64,000 nucleotides of DNA from Limibacterium fermenti (GCF_041902845.1 NZ_CP159486.1:2108001-2172000); one strand, 5' to 3'. Positions 53,662 to 63,579 are shown, counted from the stretch's first letter. Notes: generated by a model from the letters alone, not told the origin. Numbers and translations are program-made.

Positions 53662-55041
53662 ATGATCTATGTAGGGGCATTCATTGCCATTCAATTTATT
53701 ATTGTCACAGCCATCTTGCTATACAGGAATCACAATCCCCAGGGAGTCCTTCTGATTATGGGTATCCTCATGATGACAATCGGGTTATTCATCGGATTGG
53801 AGAATGTGGATGTCACAGGAACAACCGGATTGGTAGCCTTCGATTTATTCAAAAAAATAGAAGAAACTTTCACATCGAATTTAATGAATGTCGGGTTCAT
53901 GATCATGACCATCGGTGGCTATGTGGATTATATGAAACGGATCAAAGCCAGTGACGCATTGGTATATGTATCCATGCAACCTTTGTCGTTATTTAAAAAA
54001 TTCCCCTATATTGCCGCCATATCCATCATTCCTATCGGGCAAATCCTCTTTATCAGTATCCCCAGCGCTACCGGTTTGGGACTGTTGCTGGTGGCTTCCA
54101 TCATGCCCGTCCTCATCCGTATCGGCGTAAGTAAATTAACCGCCGTCTCAGTGATTACAGCTTGTACGGTATTCGATATGGGACCCAGTTCGGCAAATAC
54201 CTTACGCGCATCGGAACTTTCGGAACTCAACAGTATCTCCTATTTTCTGGAATACCAATTACCCATTGTCATTCCCATGACCATTGTTTTAATGTTGTTG
54301 TATTATATTACCAGCCGGTATTACGACAAAAAAGATGCGGCAAAGAAGCCGGCGCAAACCGAAAAGGTCGTTCACGAAAATTTCGACGTGGATGTTCCGC
54401 TCATTTATGCCGTTTTACCTCTCCTGCCCATTGTATTATTGATTGTCTTTTCGAGATACCTGCAACTATTCAATCCTCCTATCGAGTTGAATACGACAAC
54501 CGCGATGATTATCTCGCTATTCGTAGCTATTATTTTTGAATTGATTCGCGTAAAAAGCATTACCAAAATGTTCGAAAATTTGAAATATTTCTGGGAAGGA
54601 ATGGGCAAAGTCTTTGCAAGTGTCGTAACACTCATCGTCTCGGCTGAAATATTTTCCAATGGCCTTATCAGCTTAGGATTCATAGAAGCGTTGGTACAGG
54701 GGTCTACACATCTGGGATTCTCGGGGGCCGTTATCGGAGTCATCATAGCCATTATCATTTTCCTTGCGGCTACGCTTATGGGCAGTGGAAACGCCTCCTT
54801 CTTTTCTTTCGGGCCGCTCATTCCCGGCATTGCACAGCGTTTCGGCATGGTTCCGGTAGATATGGTACTTCCCATGCAATTATCGGCAAGTATGGGCCGG
54901 GCAACTTCTCCCATTGCAGGCGTGGTGATTGCAACTGCTGAGATTGCGGGCGTATCGACTTTCGAACTGGCGAAACGGAATATGATTCCTTTGGGTGGAA
55001 CATTACTGTTTATGTTGATATATAACCAATTGTTCTTGTAA
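53662..55041 (+). CDS. dcuC: DcuC-family C4-dicarboxylate carrier
   Basis: A 459-residue inner-membrane protein with about twelve helices. MIYVGAFIAIQFIIVTAILL, the central cytosolic loop (about 220-245, rich in Lys) and the paired motifs SATGLGLLLVASIMPVL (about 135-151) and LMGSGNASFFSFGPLIPGIA (about 375-394) fit the DcuC family, which exchanges fumarate or aspartate for succinate in anaerobes. The block ends with aspartase, supporting an aspartate-fumarate-succinate economy. It is the first gene of a run of six (to aspA). Confidence 0.87.
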   Translation: MIYVGAFIAIQFIIVTAILLYRNHNPQGVLLIMGILMMTIGLFIGLENVDVTGTTGLVAFDLFKKIEETFTSNLMNVGFMIMTIGGYVDYMKRIKASDALVYVSMQPLSLFKKFPYIAAISIIPIGQILFISIPSATGLGLLLVASIMPVLIRIGVSKLTAVSVITACTVFDMGPSSANTLRASELSELNSISYFLEYQLPIVIPMTIVLMLLYYITSRYYDKKDAAKKPAQTEKVVHENFDVDVPLIYAVLPLLPIVLLIVFSRYLQLFNPPIELNTTTAMIISLFVAIIFELIRVKSITKMFENLKYFWEGMGKVFASVVTLIVSAEIFSNGLISLGFIEALVQGSTHLGFSGAVIGVIIAIIIFLAATLMGSGNASFFSFGPLIPGIAQRFGMVPVDMVLPMQLSASMGRATSPIAGVVIATAEIAGVSTFELAKRNMIPLGGTLLFMLIYNQLFL

Positions 55042-55095
55042 TCAAATCGAAAATAAAACTCTATTACTCACTATCATTTATTAAAAACTAAGCGT

Positions 55096-56235
55096 ATGAA
55101 ACTACTGAAAAATATCCGACCGGTTACTTCCGAAAAAGGAGAAGTAACCGATGTCCTTATCGCCGGCGAAAAAATCGCCGCTATCGGAAGCCATCTCGAC
55201 ACCGGCAGCCTGCCTGTGGAAACAATCGATATGGAAGGAGCCCTTGCCACTCCCGGATTAATCGATATACATGTTCACACTTCGGGAGGAGGAGGCCAGA
55301 CGGGATTCTTTTCCCTTGCTCCCGAAGTACGGATGGAGGACTTGATTAAATGCGGCACGACCTCCGTAGTAGGGTTGTTGGGAACCGACGGCTTTGTCAA
55401 ACAATTACCTCAATTATACGCAAAGACCCAATCGTTACGCATGAACGGCTTGTCGGCTTATATGCTTACCGGCTTTTACGGCCTGCCGACCCCTACCCTC
55501 ACCGATTGTATTGCGAACGATCTTATTTTTATCGATCCCGTGATCGGTTGCAAAATCGCCATTTGCGACGACCGGTCGTCTTTTCCGACCGAAGCCGACT
55601 TATTGCAAATCATCAGCCAGGTACGCCTCGGCGGGTTTACTTCGGCTAAAAGAGGCGTCATGCACGTGCACTTGGGCGCTCTTCCCGAAGGAATGCAACT
55701 CTTGCTCGACATCGCAAAAAAATATCCTTCCCTTATCCCTTACATCTCTCCCACTCATACAATTCGTACGGAACATTTGTTCTTCCAGGCAATCGAGTTT
55801 GCAAAAATGGGCGGGATGATGGATGTATCTACCGGCGGCACTCAATATACCGACCCGTATAAGGGAGTCCTTATCGCATTGAAGGAAGGGGTGTCGATTG
55901 ACAATATGACTTTCAGCAGCGACGGCAACGGCGGCGTGCGTAGAGTAGATCCCGAAACCGGTGAAGAAACATATACGCTGGCTCCGCTGCACCGAAACCT
56001 GGAGCAAACGGTCAAACTGATAAAAGAAGGGGGATTGGCGCCAAAAGATGCGTTTAAATTAGTGACGGAGAATTCGGCTAAAACGATGAGCCTGAAAGGC
56101 AAGGGGAAAATACAAGTAGGTTACGATGCCGATTTTTGCTTCTTTACCCCCGGCTATGACCTTCATACGGTTATCGCCCGAGGTAAAATCGTGATGAAAG
56201 ACGGGGTTGCCAAAAAAGGCTCATTTGAAAACTAA
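55096..56235 (+). CDS. iadA: IadA, isoaspartyl dipeptidase
   Basis: A 379-residue amidohydrolase-fold metalloenzyme that hydrolyses beta-aspartyl (isoaspartyl) dipeptides. The metal-binding HVH is in PGLIDIHVHTSGGGGQTGFF (about 55-74). GTTSVVGLLGTDG (about 93-105), HVHLGALPEGMQLLL (about 197-211), ISPTHTIRTEHLF (about 223-235) and the Asp in FSSDGNGGVRR (about 277-287) follow, as in E. coli IadA (390). Aspartate released could enter the aspartase reaction encoded at the end of the same block. Confidence 0.92.
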   Translation: MKLLKNIRPVTSEKGEVTDVLIAGEKIAAIGSHLDTGSLPVETIDMEGALATPGLIDIHVHTSGGGGQTGFFSLAPEVRMEDLIKCGTTSVVGLLGTDGFVKQLPQLYAKTQSLRMNGLSAYMLTGFYGLPTPTLTDCIANDLIFIDPVIGCKIAICDDRSSFPTEADLLQIISQVRLGGFTSAKRGVMHVHLGALPEGMQLLLDIAKKYPSLIPYISPTHTIRTEHLFFQAIEFAKMGGMMDVSTGGTQYTDPYKGVLIALKEGVSIDNMTFSSDGNGGVRRVDPETGEETYTLAPLHRNLEQTVKLIKEGGLAPKDAFKLVTENSAKTMSLKGKGKIQVGYDADFCFFTPGYDLHTVIARGKIVMKDGVAKKGSFEN

Positions 56236-56265
56236 ACAACATTCAATCACATTAAAATCAATAAA

Positions 56266-57654
56266 ATGGGATATAAGTTTATAATGGTATGTATCCTTAC
56301 GTTTATCTCCTGTTACGTTTCCGCACAAGTAGAGGATGATATGGACATGAGCATCGAAGGGCTTGAAGACATTTCCGTCATACCCGATTCCTTGTTTGAA
56401 GTAAACGCGCCTATCGTACATAAATATTATTTAGGGAACGGATTGCGTTTTTCATCGCCCGACGGAAACTACATGATGAATCTTACAGGATATGTACAAT
56501 CGACATTCCTGACGCAAACATATTCCGGCGACGACGATTTATATTCTCGTTGGCGTGTACGCAGGGCAAGAATCCGCTTAAACGGATATGCAATGAAAGA
56601 CCGGATTCGTTACAGGATAGGCATCGATATGGTGAAAGGAAGCGAATCATCGGGCGATACCGATAGCGGCGACATGCTTATGGATGCCTGGGTCGCTTAC
56701 CGCCCTTGGGGGAACAGCCGCCTGTCGATTACCTTCGGACAACGGTCCACAATGACCGATAACCGGGAAAACTTCATGAGTTCGTCCTCCCTACAACTAT
56801 CCGAACGAAGCCGCTTGGCATCTATCTTCGGTACCATTCGCGAAGTAGGCGTTTTTGCACAAGGTTCGTATAAAGTGGGAGCGGATGCCTACCTGAGGCC
56901 GGCGTTAGCCATAACCGACGGCGACGGCGGATTTACTTTCGGAAAAAGATACGGAGGACTTAAATACGGCGCCCGCGTCAATTATTATCCTTTCGGGCTT
57001 TTCCGCGACGGAGGAGATTATTATTTGGGTGATAAAGCCTATGAAGTATCTCCCAAATTGAGTCTCGGCGCTTCATACAGTTATAATGACGGAACCAGCG
57101 ACCGCAGAGGAGGAAATTCAAGCGGCGACATCCTTTATCTAAACGAAGCCGGTAACGTAGATTTGCCGGACTTCGCCCGTACGAATCTCGATTTTTTCTT
57201 CAAATACCGTGGATGGAACTTTATGGCGGAATATACCAAAACATGGGCCTATGTGCCTTCGACGATAACCTCGCGTGTGCGCGCCGACGGCTCGACCTCC
57301 GATTCGTTTGAAATCGACGGGGAACAGAACATTGAGAATTACATCAAAAACCGCCTGATTCTCGGATCGGCTTTTAATCTGCAAGGGGGATATCTTTTCC
57401 GGAACTTCTGGACGGTAAATGCCCGTTATACGCATATCATTCCCGATAAATACTCGTATTTGAACAACGATCTTTACTATAAGCGGAATGATATTTTCGA
57501 ATTTTCGGTAGCCAAATATCTGACGAACGATTATTCAACGAAAATTCAGTTGACAGCCAGCTTTTACAAAACCGACGGGGAGGTACGATACTCAAACGGA
57601 ACTTTTTCCGGTTATGAAACGCTATTCAATGTATTAACCCAAATATCTTTTTAA
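56266..57654 (+). CDS. OprO/P-like outer-membrane porin 1
   Basis: A 462-residue porin (signal peptide about 1-21, ending YVSAQ). Strand motifs of the phosphate-selective porin O/P family are visible: YMMNLTGYVQSTFLTQTYSGDDDLYSRWRVRRARIRLNG (about 69-107), RYRIGIDM, WVAYRPWGNSRLSITFGQRS (about 143-162) and a late FRNFWTVNARYTHIIPDKYSY. It ends in an aromatic Phe, as barrels do. The name of the family does not prove phosphate selectivity. It may admit dicarboxylates or peptides for the neighbouring enzymes. The M14 gene starts 4 bases after its stop. Confidence 0.82.
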   Translation: MGYKFIMVCILTFISCYVSAQVEDDMDMSIEGLEDISVIPDSLFEVNAPIVHKYYLGNGLRFSSPDGNYMMNLTGYVQSTFLTQTYSGDDDLYSRWRVRRARIRLNGYAMKDRIRYRIGIDMVKGSESSGDTDSGDMLMDAWVAYRPWGNSRLSITFGQRSTMTDNRENFMSSSSLQLSERSRLASIFGTIREVGVFAQGSYKVGADAYLRPALAITDGDGGFTFGKRYGGLKYGARVNYYPFGLFRDGGDYYLGDKAYEVSPKLSLGASYSYNDGTSDRRGGNSSGDILYLNEAGNVDLPDFARTNLDFFFKYRGWNFMAEYTKTWAYVPSTITSRVRADGSTSDSFEIDGEQNIENYIKNRLILGSAFNLQGGYLFRNFWTVNARYTHIIPDKYSYLNNDLYYKRNDIFEFSVAKYLTNDYSTKIQLTASFYKTDGEVRYSNGTFSGYETLFNVLTQISF

Positions 57655-57658
57655 CTAT

Positions 57659-59212
57659 ATGATGATGCAAAAAATGAAATCTATTTATCTCACGGTTTTA
57701 ATGGTATTTGTTTGTTTGGTTTCCGCTTTCGGGCAATGGCATGAGCCTAAAAGAGTAACGGAAAAATTCTTTCCCGAACCCGACATCGAGATCAATACTC
57801 CGGCTTTTCAGAAACGAAGAGGCTTTACGACGTATGAAGAGATGAACGTTTTTCTGAACAACCATATCGCACGGAATCCATTACTGCTGCAAATGGAAAT
57901 TGTCGGCAAAACACAAAAGGGAAAGGATATTCCCCTTGTGACAATCCGTAAGAAAAGCGGCAATACCGATAAGCTGAATGTTTTGTTCTTTGCCCGCGTG
58001 CATGGCGATGAACCGGCCGGGACGGAATCGATGCTCTATTTTATCGACCGAATCGTAAACGATCCGTCATTGGGCTATCTACTCGACAAGCTTAATTTCT
58101 TTATTATGCCGATGGTGAATATCGACGGCGGAGAATCATTTTCAAGACGTACGGCCAACAACATCGATATGAATCGCGACCAAAGTAAACTGCAAACGCC
58201 CGAAGCCAAAGCGCTTCATGAGGTCGTAAACAAAATCCGTCCCCATGTATCGGTCGACTTTCATGAATTTCAACCGTTACGGACCGATTTTCTTAAAATA
58301 GCTCCTACAAAGGCTTTAACGACGCCTTGGGATGTGATGCTTTTATACAGCGGCAATCCGAATGTTCCTTCGGCATTGAGAAATACGGTGGATAACCTGT
58401 TTCTCGTGAATATCAGGAAAAAGCTCGATGAGCAACATCTGACGCATCACACCTATTATTCTTCGAGCAACCATTACGGTAAACTATCCATTCCTATCGG
58501 AGGCGCCTCTCCGCGCTCGACCAGCAATGCCATGGCTCTAAAGAATATCATTTCTTTATTGGTGGAAACAAGGGGAATCCATCTGGGGAGAACATCCCTC
58601 AAACGGCGTACTTACGGCGGCTATCTTGCCGCACTTGCCATAGCAGAGACTGCATATCGGAATCGAGCCGAAGTACTTTCGGCCATAGAAGAAGCGCAGA
58701 ACGACCGTAGCGATATAGCGGTACGGTTCCGTTCCGAAAAAGTTGCGGATTATACGTTACCGTTTCTTGATTTGATTCGCAATGAACTCGTGGATGTAAC
58801 TATTGACGCATCGTTTAATACACGTTCCACCCCTACGCAAACGCGGCCTTTACCCGATGCTTATTACATTCTGCCGACAGAGTACGATGCGATCCGCATT
58901 CTTCAAAACATGGGAGTGGAGGTCACGATGCTTCCGACCGCCGTCGAAATAGAAGCGGAAGTACACACCGTTCTTTCTGCGGTAGAGAGTGCGAGTGAAA
59001 TCGGAGGAATCTATCCCGTATCGGTGCGGGTGGAAACCACTAAAAGAAAAGTGACGCTTCCGGCAGGAACGTTTAAAGTGGACACACGGCAGAAACACAT
59101 ACGCGCAGCGACGGTATTATTGGAACCGGAATCATCCAACGGATTTGTGAATTACCGGGTGATAGAGGTGGAAACAGGCAAGGACGTTCCCATTTATCGT
59201 TTCACGAAATAG
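57659..59212 (+). CDS. M14-family zinc carboxypeptidase, secreted
   Basis: A 517-residue exported metallopeptidase (signal peptide about 1-26, ending SAFGQ). The catalytic domain has the M14 zinc motif HGDE in FARVHGDEPAGTESM (about 112-126), the Arg/Asn-type substrate loop NNIDMNRDQSKLQTPEA (about 167-183), the third ligand His in VSVDFHEFQP (about 197-206) and the catalytic-type Glu in LLVETRGIHLG (about 300-310). A C-terminal beta region (about 360-517) is extra. It would supply amino acids at the cell surface or in the periplasm. It sits between two porin genes in one operon. Confidence 0.87.
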   Translation: MMMQKMKSIYLTVLMVFVCLVSAFGQWHEPKRVTEKFFPEPDIEINTPAFQKRRGFTTYEEMNVFLNNHIARNPLLLQMEIVGKTQKGKDIPLVTIRKKSGNTDKLNVLFFARVHGDEPAGTESMLYFIDRIVNDPSLGYLLDKLNFFIMPMVNIDGGESFSRRTANNIDMNRDQSKLQTPEAKALHEVVNKIRPHVSVDFHEFQPLRTDFLKIAPTKALTTPWDVMLLYSGNPNVPSALRNTVDNLFLVNIRKKLDEQHLTHHTYYSSSNHYGKLSIPIGGASPRSTSNAMALKNIISLLVETRGIHLGRTSLKRRTYGGYLAALAIAETAYRNRAEVLSAIEEAQNDRSDIAVRFRSEKVADYTLPFLDLIRNELVDVTIDASFNTRSTPTQTRPLPDAYYILPTEYDAIRILQNMGVEVTMLPTAVEIEAEVHTVLSAVESASEIGGIYPVSVRVETTKRKVTLPAGTFKVDTRQKHIRAATVLLEPESSNGFVNYRVIEVETGKDVPIYRFTK

Positions 59213-59253
59213 CTTATTAGTCATTTTACGAGAATCACTAAACAACAACTCTA

Positions 59254-60474
59254 ATGAAAAAAATACTCTCATTTTTACTGTTCTTATCGTTTACAATAGC
59301 CCTGTATCCGCAGGTAAACGAAAACAAAGTCGGATTCGAACTTGGAAAGGGATTGAATATACAATTAGACAACGGTATGCATCTCTTCAACATCGGAGGA
59401 TATCTACAAATGGATGCGACCTATTCCAAATACGCCTCGGAGCCGGGGGAAAACCGCTTCGGCATTCAACGGGGATTATTCAATATCGGCGGCGATTATT
59501 ATCATGACAAGTTCGGATTCATGCTGCAACTCGATTTTGCGGATCCCTATCCGTTGTTAGATGCCTGGATGTCGTATAAGCCGGTGAAATGGCTGAAGCT
59601 TTCGGCCGGACAGAAGCAATCGTTAGCCGGGCCACGTTCGATGCTGTATGATGACCAGGCTTTGAATTTAGGAAACCGGAGTCTTGTGAATCAAACATTT
59701 TTTGAAACCGGCCGCGAGTTAGGTTTGTTTGTGGAAACACGAAACAAACTCGGAAGTGTCGGAATTGATTTGGGTGTATCGGTTACCAGCGGCGACGGGC
59801 GTAATTCCTTCGGCAGCAGTTCGACCGATTTCGATTTGGGCGGGGCAAACTATTCTGCCCGAGCCACCCTCTATCCGTTGGGATTCTTTACGGGACAAAA
59901 CGATTTACGGGGAGCCGACTTCGCCCGTGAGAAAACCGTAAAAATCGCATTGGGCGTGGGATATAGTTATAATGACGGCGTCAGTAATCCGATAGGACAA
60001 GGCCACGGCGATTTTATTTTGTACGACAGCACGGGTACGGCAGCCTATCCCGACTATCAAAAATTATCCGTCGATTTATTATTGAAATACAGAGGCTTCT
60101 CGTTTTTGGCGGAATACGTGAATGCGGTAGGGAATGATTTGCAGAATCTTTACACCGCCCCTTCAACGAATTCGAAATTACAGCCGAAACAAATAGCCGA
60201 TTATCTAAGGTTAGGAAACGGCTTTACCGTTGAGACCGGTTATTTGTTCAAAAACAAGTGGGCCGTTGATTTACGTTACAGCACCGTATGCCCCGAATGG
60301 GATGAAAAGAACGCGCTCATAGAAAAGGCAAGCGAGTATACAGCCGGCATTTCGAAATACATTATCGATAACAGATTGAAACTTCAATTAGCCGGAACCT
60401 ACCTCGATTTGCCCGAAGACATAACAAATAGTCACAATTGGCAAGCACAATTTCTTGTTCATGTTGTTTTTTAA
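59254..60474 (+). CDS. OprO/P-like outer-membrane porin 2
   Basis: A 406-residue porin (signal peptide about 1-20, ending ALYPQ). LFNIGGYLQMDATYSKYASEPGENRFGIQRGLFNIGGDY (about 46-84), LLDAWMSYKPVKWLKLSAGQKQS (about 101-123) and the aromatic C-terminus VHVVF match the same family as porin 1, from which it has diverged widely. A central block of strands is shorter. The two porins flank the M14 peptidase. The aspA promoter overlaps its 3' end. Confidence 0.83.
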   Translation: MKKILSFLLFLSFTIALYPQVNENKVGFELGKGLNIQLDNGMHLFNIGGYLQMDATYSKYASEPGENRFGIQRGLFNIGGDYYHDKFGFMLQLDFADPYPLLDAWMSYKPVKWLKLSAGQKQSLAGPRSMLYDDQALNLGNRSLVNQTFFETGRELGLFVETRNKLGSVGIDLGVSVTSGDGRNSFGSSSTDFDLGGANYSARATLYPLGFFTGQNDLRGADFAREKTVKIALGVGYSYNDGVSNPIGQGHGDFILYDSTGTAAYPDYQKLSVDLLLKYRGFSFLAEYVNAVGNDLQNLYTAPSTNSKLQPKQIADYLRLGNGFTVETGYLFKNKWAVDLRYSTVCPEWDEKNALIEKASEYTAGISKYIIDNRLKLQLAGTYLDLPEDITNSHNWQAQFLVHVVF

Positions 60475-60485
60475 CGATACCTTTG
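60454..60485 (+). promoter_or_regulatory. Promoter of aspA
   Basis: CTTG (60454-60457), 20 bases, then TACCTTTG (60478-60485): a near-consensus Bacteroidota promoter, 22 bases before the aspA ATG and overlapping the porin 2 stop. aspA may therefore also be transcribed alone. Confidence 0.55.
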
Positions 60486-60507
60486 ATATTTATTTATTCA
60501 CATTATT

Positions 60508-61944
60508 ATGACGGATATTACAAAATTTACATTAAGCGGGAAAACGCGGACAGAACACGATTTACTGGGGGAAATGGAAGTACCCGTAGAATATTACTTC
60601 GGTATTCAAACCATGAGGGCGTTGGATAATTTCACCATCAGCCGTTCGAAATTGTATGATTATCCCCAATTCATTTATGGATTGGCGGATGTGAAGCAAG
60701 CGGCCGCATTGGCCAACAAGGACCTCGGTCTGTTGGATAAAACCATCGCCGACGCCATTGTAAAGGCCTGTGAAGAAATTAAAAACGGCCAATGGCGGGA
60801 CCATTTCCAGGTGGATATGGTGCAAGGAGGGGCCGGCACATCAACCAATATGAATGCCAATGAGGTGATTGCCAACCGGGCGCTCGAACTATTGGGACAT
60901 CAAAAGGGCGAATACACTTTTTGCCATCCGAATAACCATGTCAACCTGTCGCAATCGACCAATGACGCTTATCCCACGGCAATAAAGATTGCCTTATACC
61001 GTAGTGTCGGCGAATTAAAAAAATCTCTGGAGAATTTAATCAAGGCATTACATCAAAAAGCCGGACAGTTTGTCCATGTAATAAAGATGGGACGTACACA
61101 ATTGCAAGATGCCGTGCCGATGACGCTCGGACAAGAATTCGAAGCTTTTGCCGCCACCCTTCAGGAAGAAACCGAACGCCTCGAACAGAACCGCAAACTG
61201 CTTCTCGAAGTGAACATGGGCGCAACGGCTATCGGCACCGGCATTAATTCCGACCCGGCTTATACGGGAATATGCACAAAGCATTTGGCTCGCATTACGG
61301 GAATGGAAATTGTTCCTGCGACCAATATGATCGAGGCCACCAGCGATACGGGCGTGTTTATTATGAACTCTTCCGCCATCAAACGATTGGCTGTAAAACT
61401 CTCCAAGATGTGCAACGACTTACGATTGTTATCCTCCGGGCCGAGAACGGGCTTGAATGAAATCAATCTTCCCCCCATGCAACCGGGGTCTTCCATTATG
61501 CCGGGAAAAGTCAATCCCGTCATTCCGGAAGTCGTCAACCAGATCGCCTACAAGGTCATCGGTAACGACTTGACCGTAACGATGGCTTCGGAAGCGGGAC
61601 AATTGCAGCTCAATGTAATGGAACCGATCATTGCGCTGGCTTTGCTGGAAAACATCGAAATGCTTATTCAGGGGATGAACACGCTGCGCAGCAAGTGTAT
61701 CACAGGTATCACCGCCAACGAAGACCGTTGCAAAGACATGGTACTGCACAGCATCGGGCTGGTAACGGCATTAAATCCTTATCTGGGATACGAGAAGTCG
61801 ACGACCATTGCCGCCGAAGCGCTTCAAACGGGTAAAGGCGTATATGAACTGGTGCTTGAAAAAGGATGGTTGGATAAAAGCAAACTCGACGAAATATTGA
61901 AACCCGAAAACATGATTCAACCTCGCAAAATACAGAAAGATTAA
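60508..61944 (+). CDS. aspA: AspA, aspartate ammonia-lyase
   Basis: A 478-residue member of the fumarase/aspartase superfamily, converting aspartate to fumarate and ammonia. GEMEVPVEYYFGIQTMRALDNF (about 20-41), GGAGTSTNMNANEVIANRALELLG (about 108-131), HPNNHVNLSQSTNDAYPTA and the signature GSSIMPGKVNPVIPE (about 328-342, with the catalytic Ser) are present. Aspartase rather than fumarase is supported by GIQTMRALDNF and by the DcuC and IadA genes of the same block. Fumarate made here can be the terminal electron acceptor. Confidence 0.95.
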   Translation: MTDITKFTLSGKTRTEHDLLGEMEVPVEYYFGIQTMRALDNFTISRSKLYDYPQFIYGLADVKQAAALANKDLGLLDKTIADAIVKACEEIKNGQWRDHFQVDMVQGGAGTSTNMNANEVIANRALELLGHQKGEYTFCHPNNHVNLSQSTNDAYPTAIKIALYRSVGELKKSLENLIKALHQKAGQFVHVIKMGRTQLQDAVPMTLGQEFEAFAATLQEETERLEQNRKLLLEVNMGATAIGTGINSDPAYTGICTKHLARITGMEIVPATNMIEATSDTGVFIMNSSAIKRLAVKLSKMCNDLRLLSSGPRTGLNEINLPPMQPGSSIMPGKVNPVIPEVVNQIAYKVIGNDLTVTMASEAGQLQLNVMEPIIALALLENIEMLIQGMNTLRSKCITGITANEDRCKDMVLHSIGLVTALNPYLGYEKSTTIAAEALQTGKGVYELVLEKGWLDKSKLDEILKPENMIQPRKIQKD

Positions 61945-61960
61945 CGTTTTTATTGATGTG

Positions 61961-61994
61961 ACATCCTCCTGCGAAATGATTCGCCGGGGGATGT
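61961..61994. terminator. Bidirectional terminator between aspA and the regulator
   Basis: A 15-bp stem (ACATCCTCC...GGGGGATGT, one mismatch, one G-U) with loop ATGA, followed by TTTCTTT on plus, sits between two convergent genes. Confidence 0.75.
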
Positions 61995-62007
61995 TTCTTT
62001 AGCTATA

Positions 62008-63435
62008 TCACGGACGATGGTGGCAGGTACATTTACTGTCGAGATCGTTAAAAGGAACATTGAAAGCAGTTCCATACGCTCTCTTATATTCTTCGACAAA
62101 CTTATCGTAAGCGTTTTTTGCACCGGCATGTTGACCTAAAACGCCATACGCTTTGCACTTTAAATAGAGCGCATGCTCATTGAGGTAATCGAATTTAAAA
62201 ATAATATCGGCCAGTTTCAGTATAAGGCGCGTATCATCCTGCATATTCAGGTTCGCCGCAACGCGAAGCAACGTTTCTATCGTTTCATTGGAAGCCTCAT
62301 CTTTAAAGGGATCCATCCATTCGTAATCGGTTGTGGGCAACAAGTTGCCATTGGAAACAACGGCAAGAAGTTCTTCGATATCAACCTTATTCATCGAATC
62401 CTTTGCCAACAATTCCTTGTAGCGGAAATAATCGATAAAGATGTCGGATGAGCGTAATTTCCAATATCCGGTGTCATTGTTGATGTCAAATGTCCCCAAC
62501 TTTTCGAGGATTCCTTTCAACCGCCCGAAATACACGGCCCGATTGTTTCTGGCACTCGCATCGCCCTTATCCGCCCAAAGGAACTCTTTCAATTTATCGA
62601 AAGAGATCCCGTTTCGTTGCGAATAAATGATCAACAAGCATAAGATTTCCTTTAAGAGCGGCGAAAAACTTTTCGTTATATCCTCGCCCCGGGCGTCGTA
62701 AACGTGAAACCGGCCGAACAGATATACGGCGCTTTTAACCGGCAAGACCACTTCGCTTAAGGCGTCGGGCTGTTGCACCACCATATCGTTTTCATGCTGA
62801 AAACGTCCTTTTCTCTTGCGTCTCACCCGGTGAATGAGAAAGAAGATGATCACATCCACACAGATAATCACCAGAAACCATATCCACACGGTACTGTTGA
62901 CCTTACTTTGAGAGACTTGTACGGTTACACCGGAGACGTCGAGTCTCGGGCGGAACTCCGGATCGTCGGAATAAGCCAGTTGCGGTAATAAACTAAATCG
63001 ATATCCGTTATGAATGGAAAAACGCAAATGATGTAAGACAATGGAATTATTGCCCAACGTGAACAACGCCTCATCCGTCTTAAAATCGATATCCAACCGT
63101 ACGGGGGTTTTATTCCGGATAAAAGCGCTATCGACCGGAATGGGATATTTTTTGACCGAATTATTGTAGAGTACAAATAAATCGGCCTGCGAAGCGTCTT
63201 TTTGCCAATCGATTAAAAACAAACGGTCGGATTGATCGTTGGATGTTATTTTAAACAGCACACCCGAAAGATTATATAACGGTTCCTGTTGCCGTATGAG
63301 TAGAGCAACCGTTAATTTTTCTTTGAAATAGATGAATTTATCGGTTCGCCAAAAACGATTATTCTCCACTTGCTTCATCCCCTTATCCGACGACTCGCCA
63401 TAAGCGGGGCTAAACAGGAAAAATAACATCCCCAT
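62008..63435 (-). CDS. Membrane-anchored regulator with winged-helix and TPR-like C-terminus
   Basis: About 475 residues: an N-terminal signal/anchor (MGMLFFLFSPAYG), an extracytoplasmic beta domain (about 20-195, IYFKEKLTVALLIRQQ..., VRLDIDFKTDEALFTL), a membrane helix (about 200-220, VWIWFLVIICVDVIIFFLIH) and a cytosolic part. The latter has an OmpR/SARP-like DNA-binding stretch (about 265-345, AVYLFGRFHVYDARGEDITKSF, LCLLIIYSQRNGISFDKLKEFLW) and a helical BTAD-like tail. The start is uncertain: ATG at 63435 is chosen; TTG at 63453 gives a better signal peptide. A TATTTTTG box on minus at 63523-63530 precedes both. It may sense an envelope signal and act directly on DNA. Confidence 0.7.
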   Translation of the reverse strand: MGMLFFLFSPAYGESSDKGMKQVENNRFWRTDKFIYFKEKLTVALLIRQQEPLYNLSGVLFKITSNDQSDRLFLIDWQKDASQADLFVLYNNSVKKYPIPVDSAFIRNKTPVRLDIDFKTDEALFTLGNNSIVLHHLRFSIHNGYRFSLLPQLAYSDDPEFRPRLDVSGVTVQVSQSKVNSTVWIWFLVIICVDVIIFFLIHRVRRKRKGRFQHENDMVVQQPDALSEVVLPVKSAVYLFGRFHVYDARGEDITKSFSPLLKEILCLLIIYSQRNGISFDKLKEFLWADKGDASARNNRAVYFGRLKGILEKLGTFDINNDTGYWKLRSSDIFIDYFRYKELLAKDSMNKVDIEELLAVVSNGNLLPTTDYEWMDPFKDEASNETIETLLRVAANLNMQDDTRLILKLADIIFKFDYLNEHALYLKCKAYGVLGQHAGAKNAYDKFVEEYKRAYGTAFNVPFNDLDSKCTCHHRP

Positions 63436-63522
63436 AAAAACGAATCGGACCAATATTCGCTCAAAACCAATAAATATAGCAGACTCTGTTTTCAAAAAAA
63501 GACACTTTAGATTCTCTTCCCA

Positions 63523-63530
63523 CAAAAATA
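63523..63530 (-). promoter_or_regulatory. Promoter -7 box of the regulator gene
   Basis: TATTTTTG on minus. It overlaps the most upstream possible TTG codon of the frame (63525), which excludes that codon as the start. Confidence 0.5.
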
Positions 63531-63579
63531 CGGGATAATTTTGAATTTACCCAGTACCCGTAAAAAAAAGAACAAAGAG

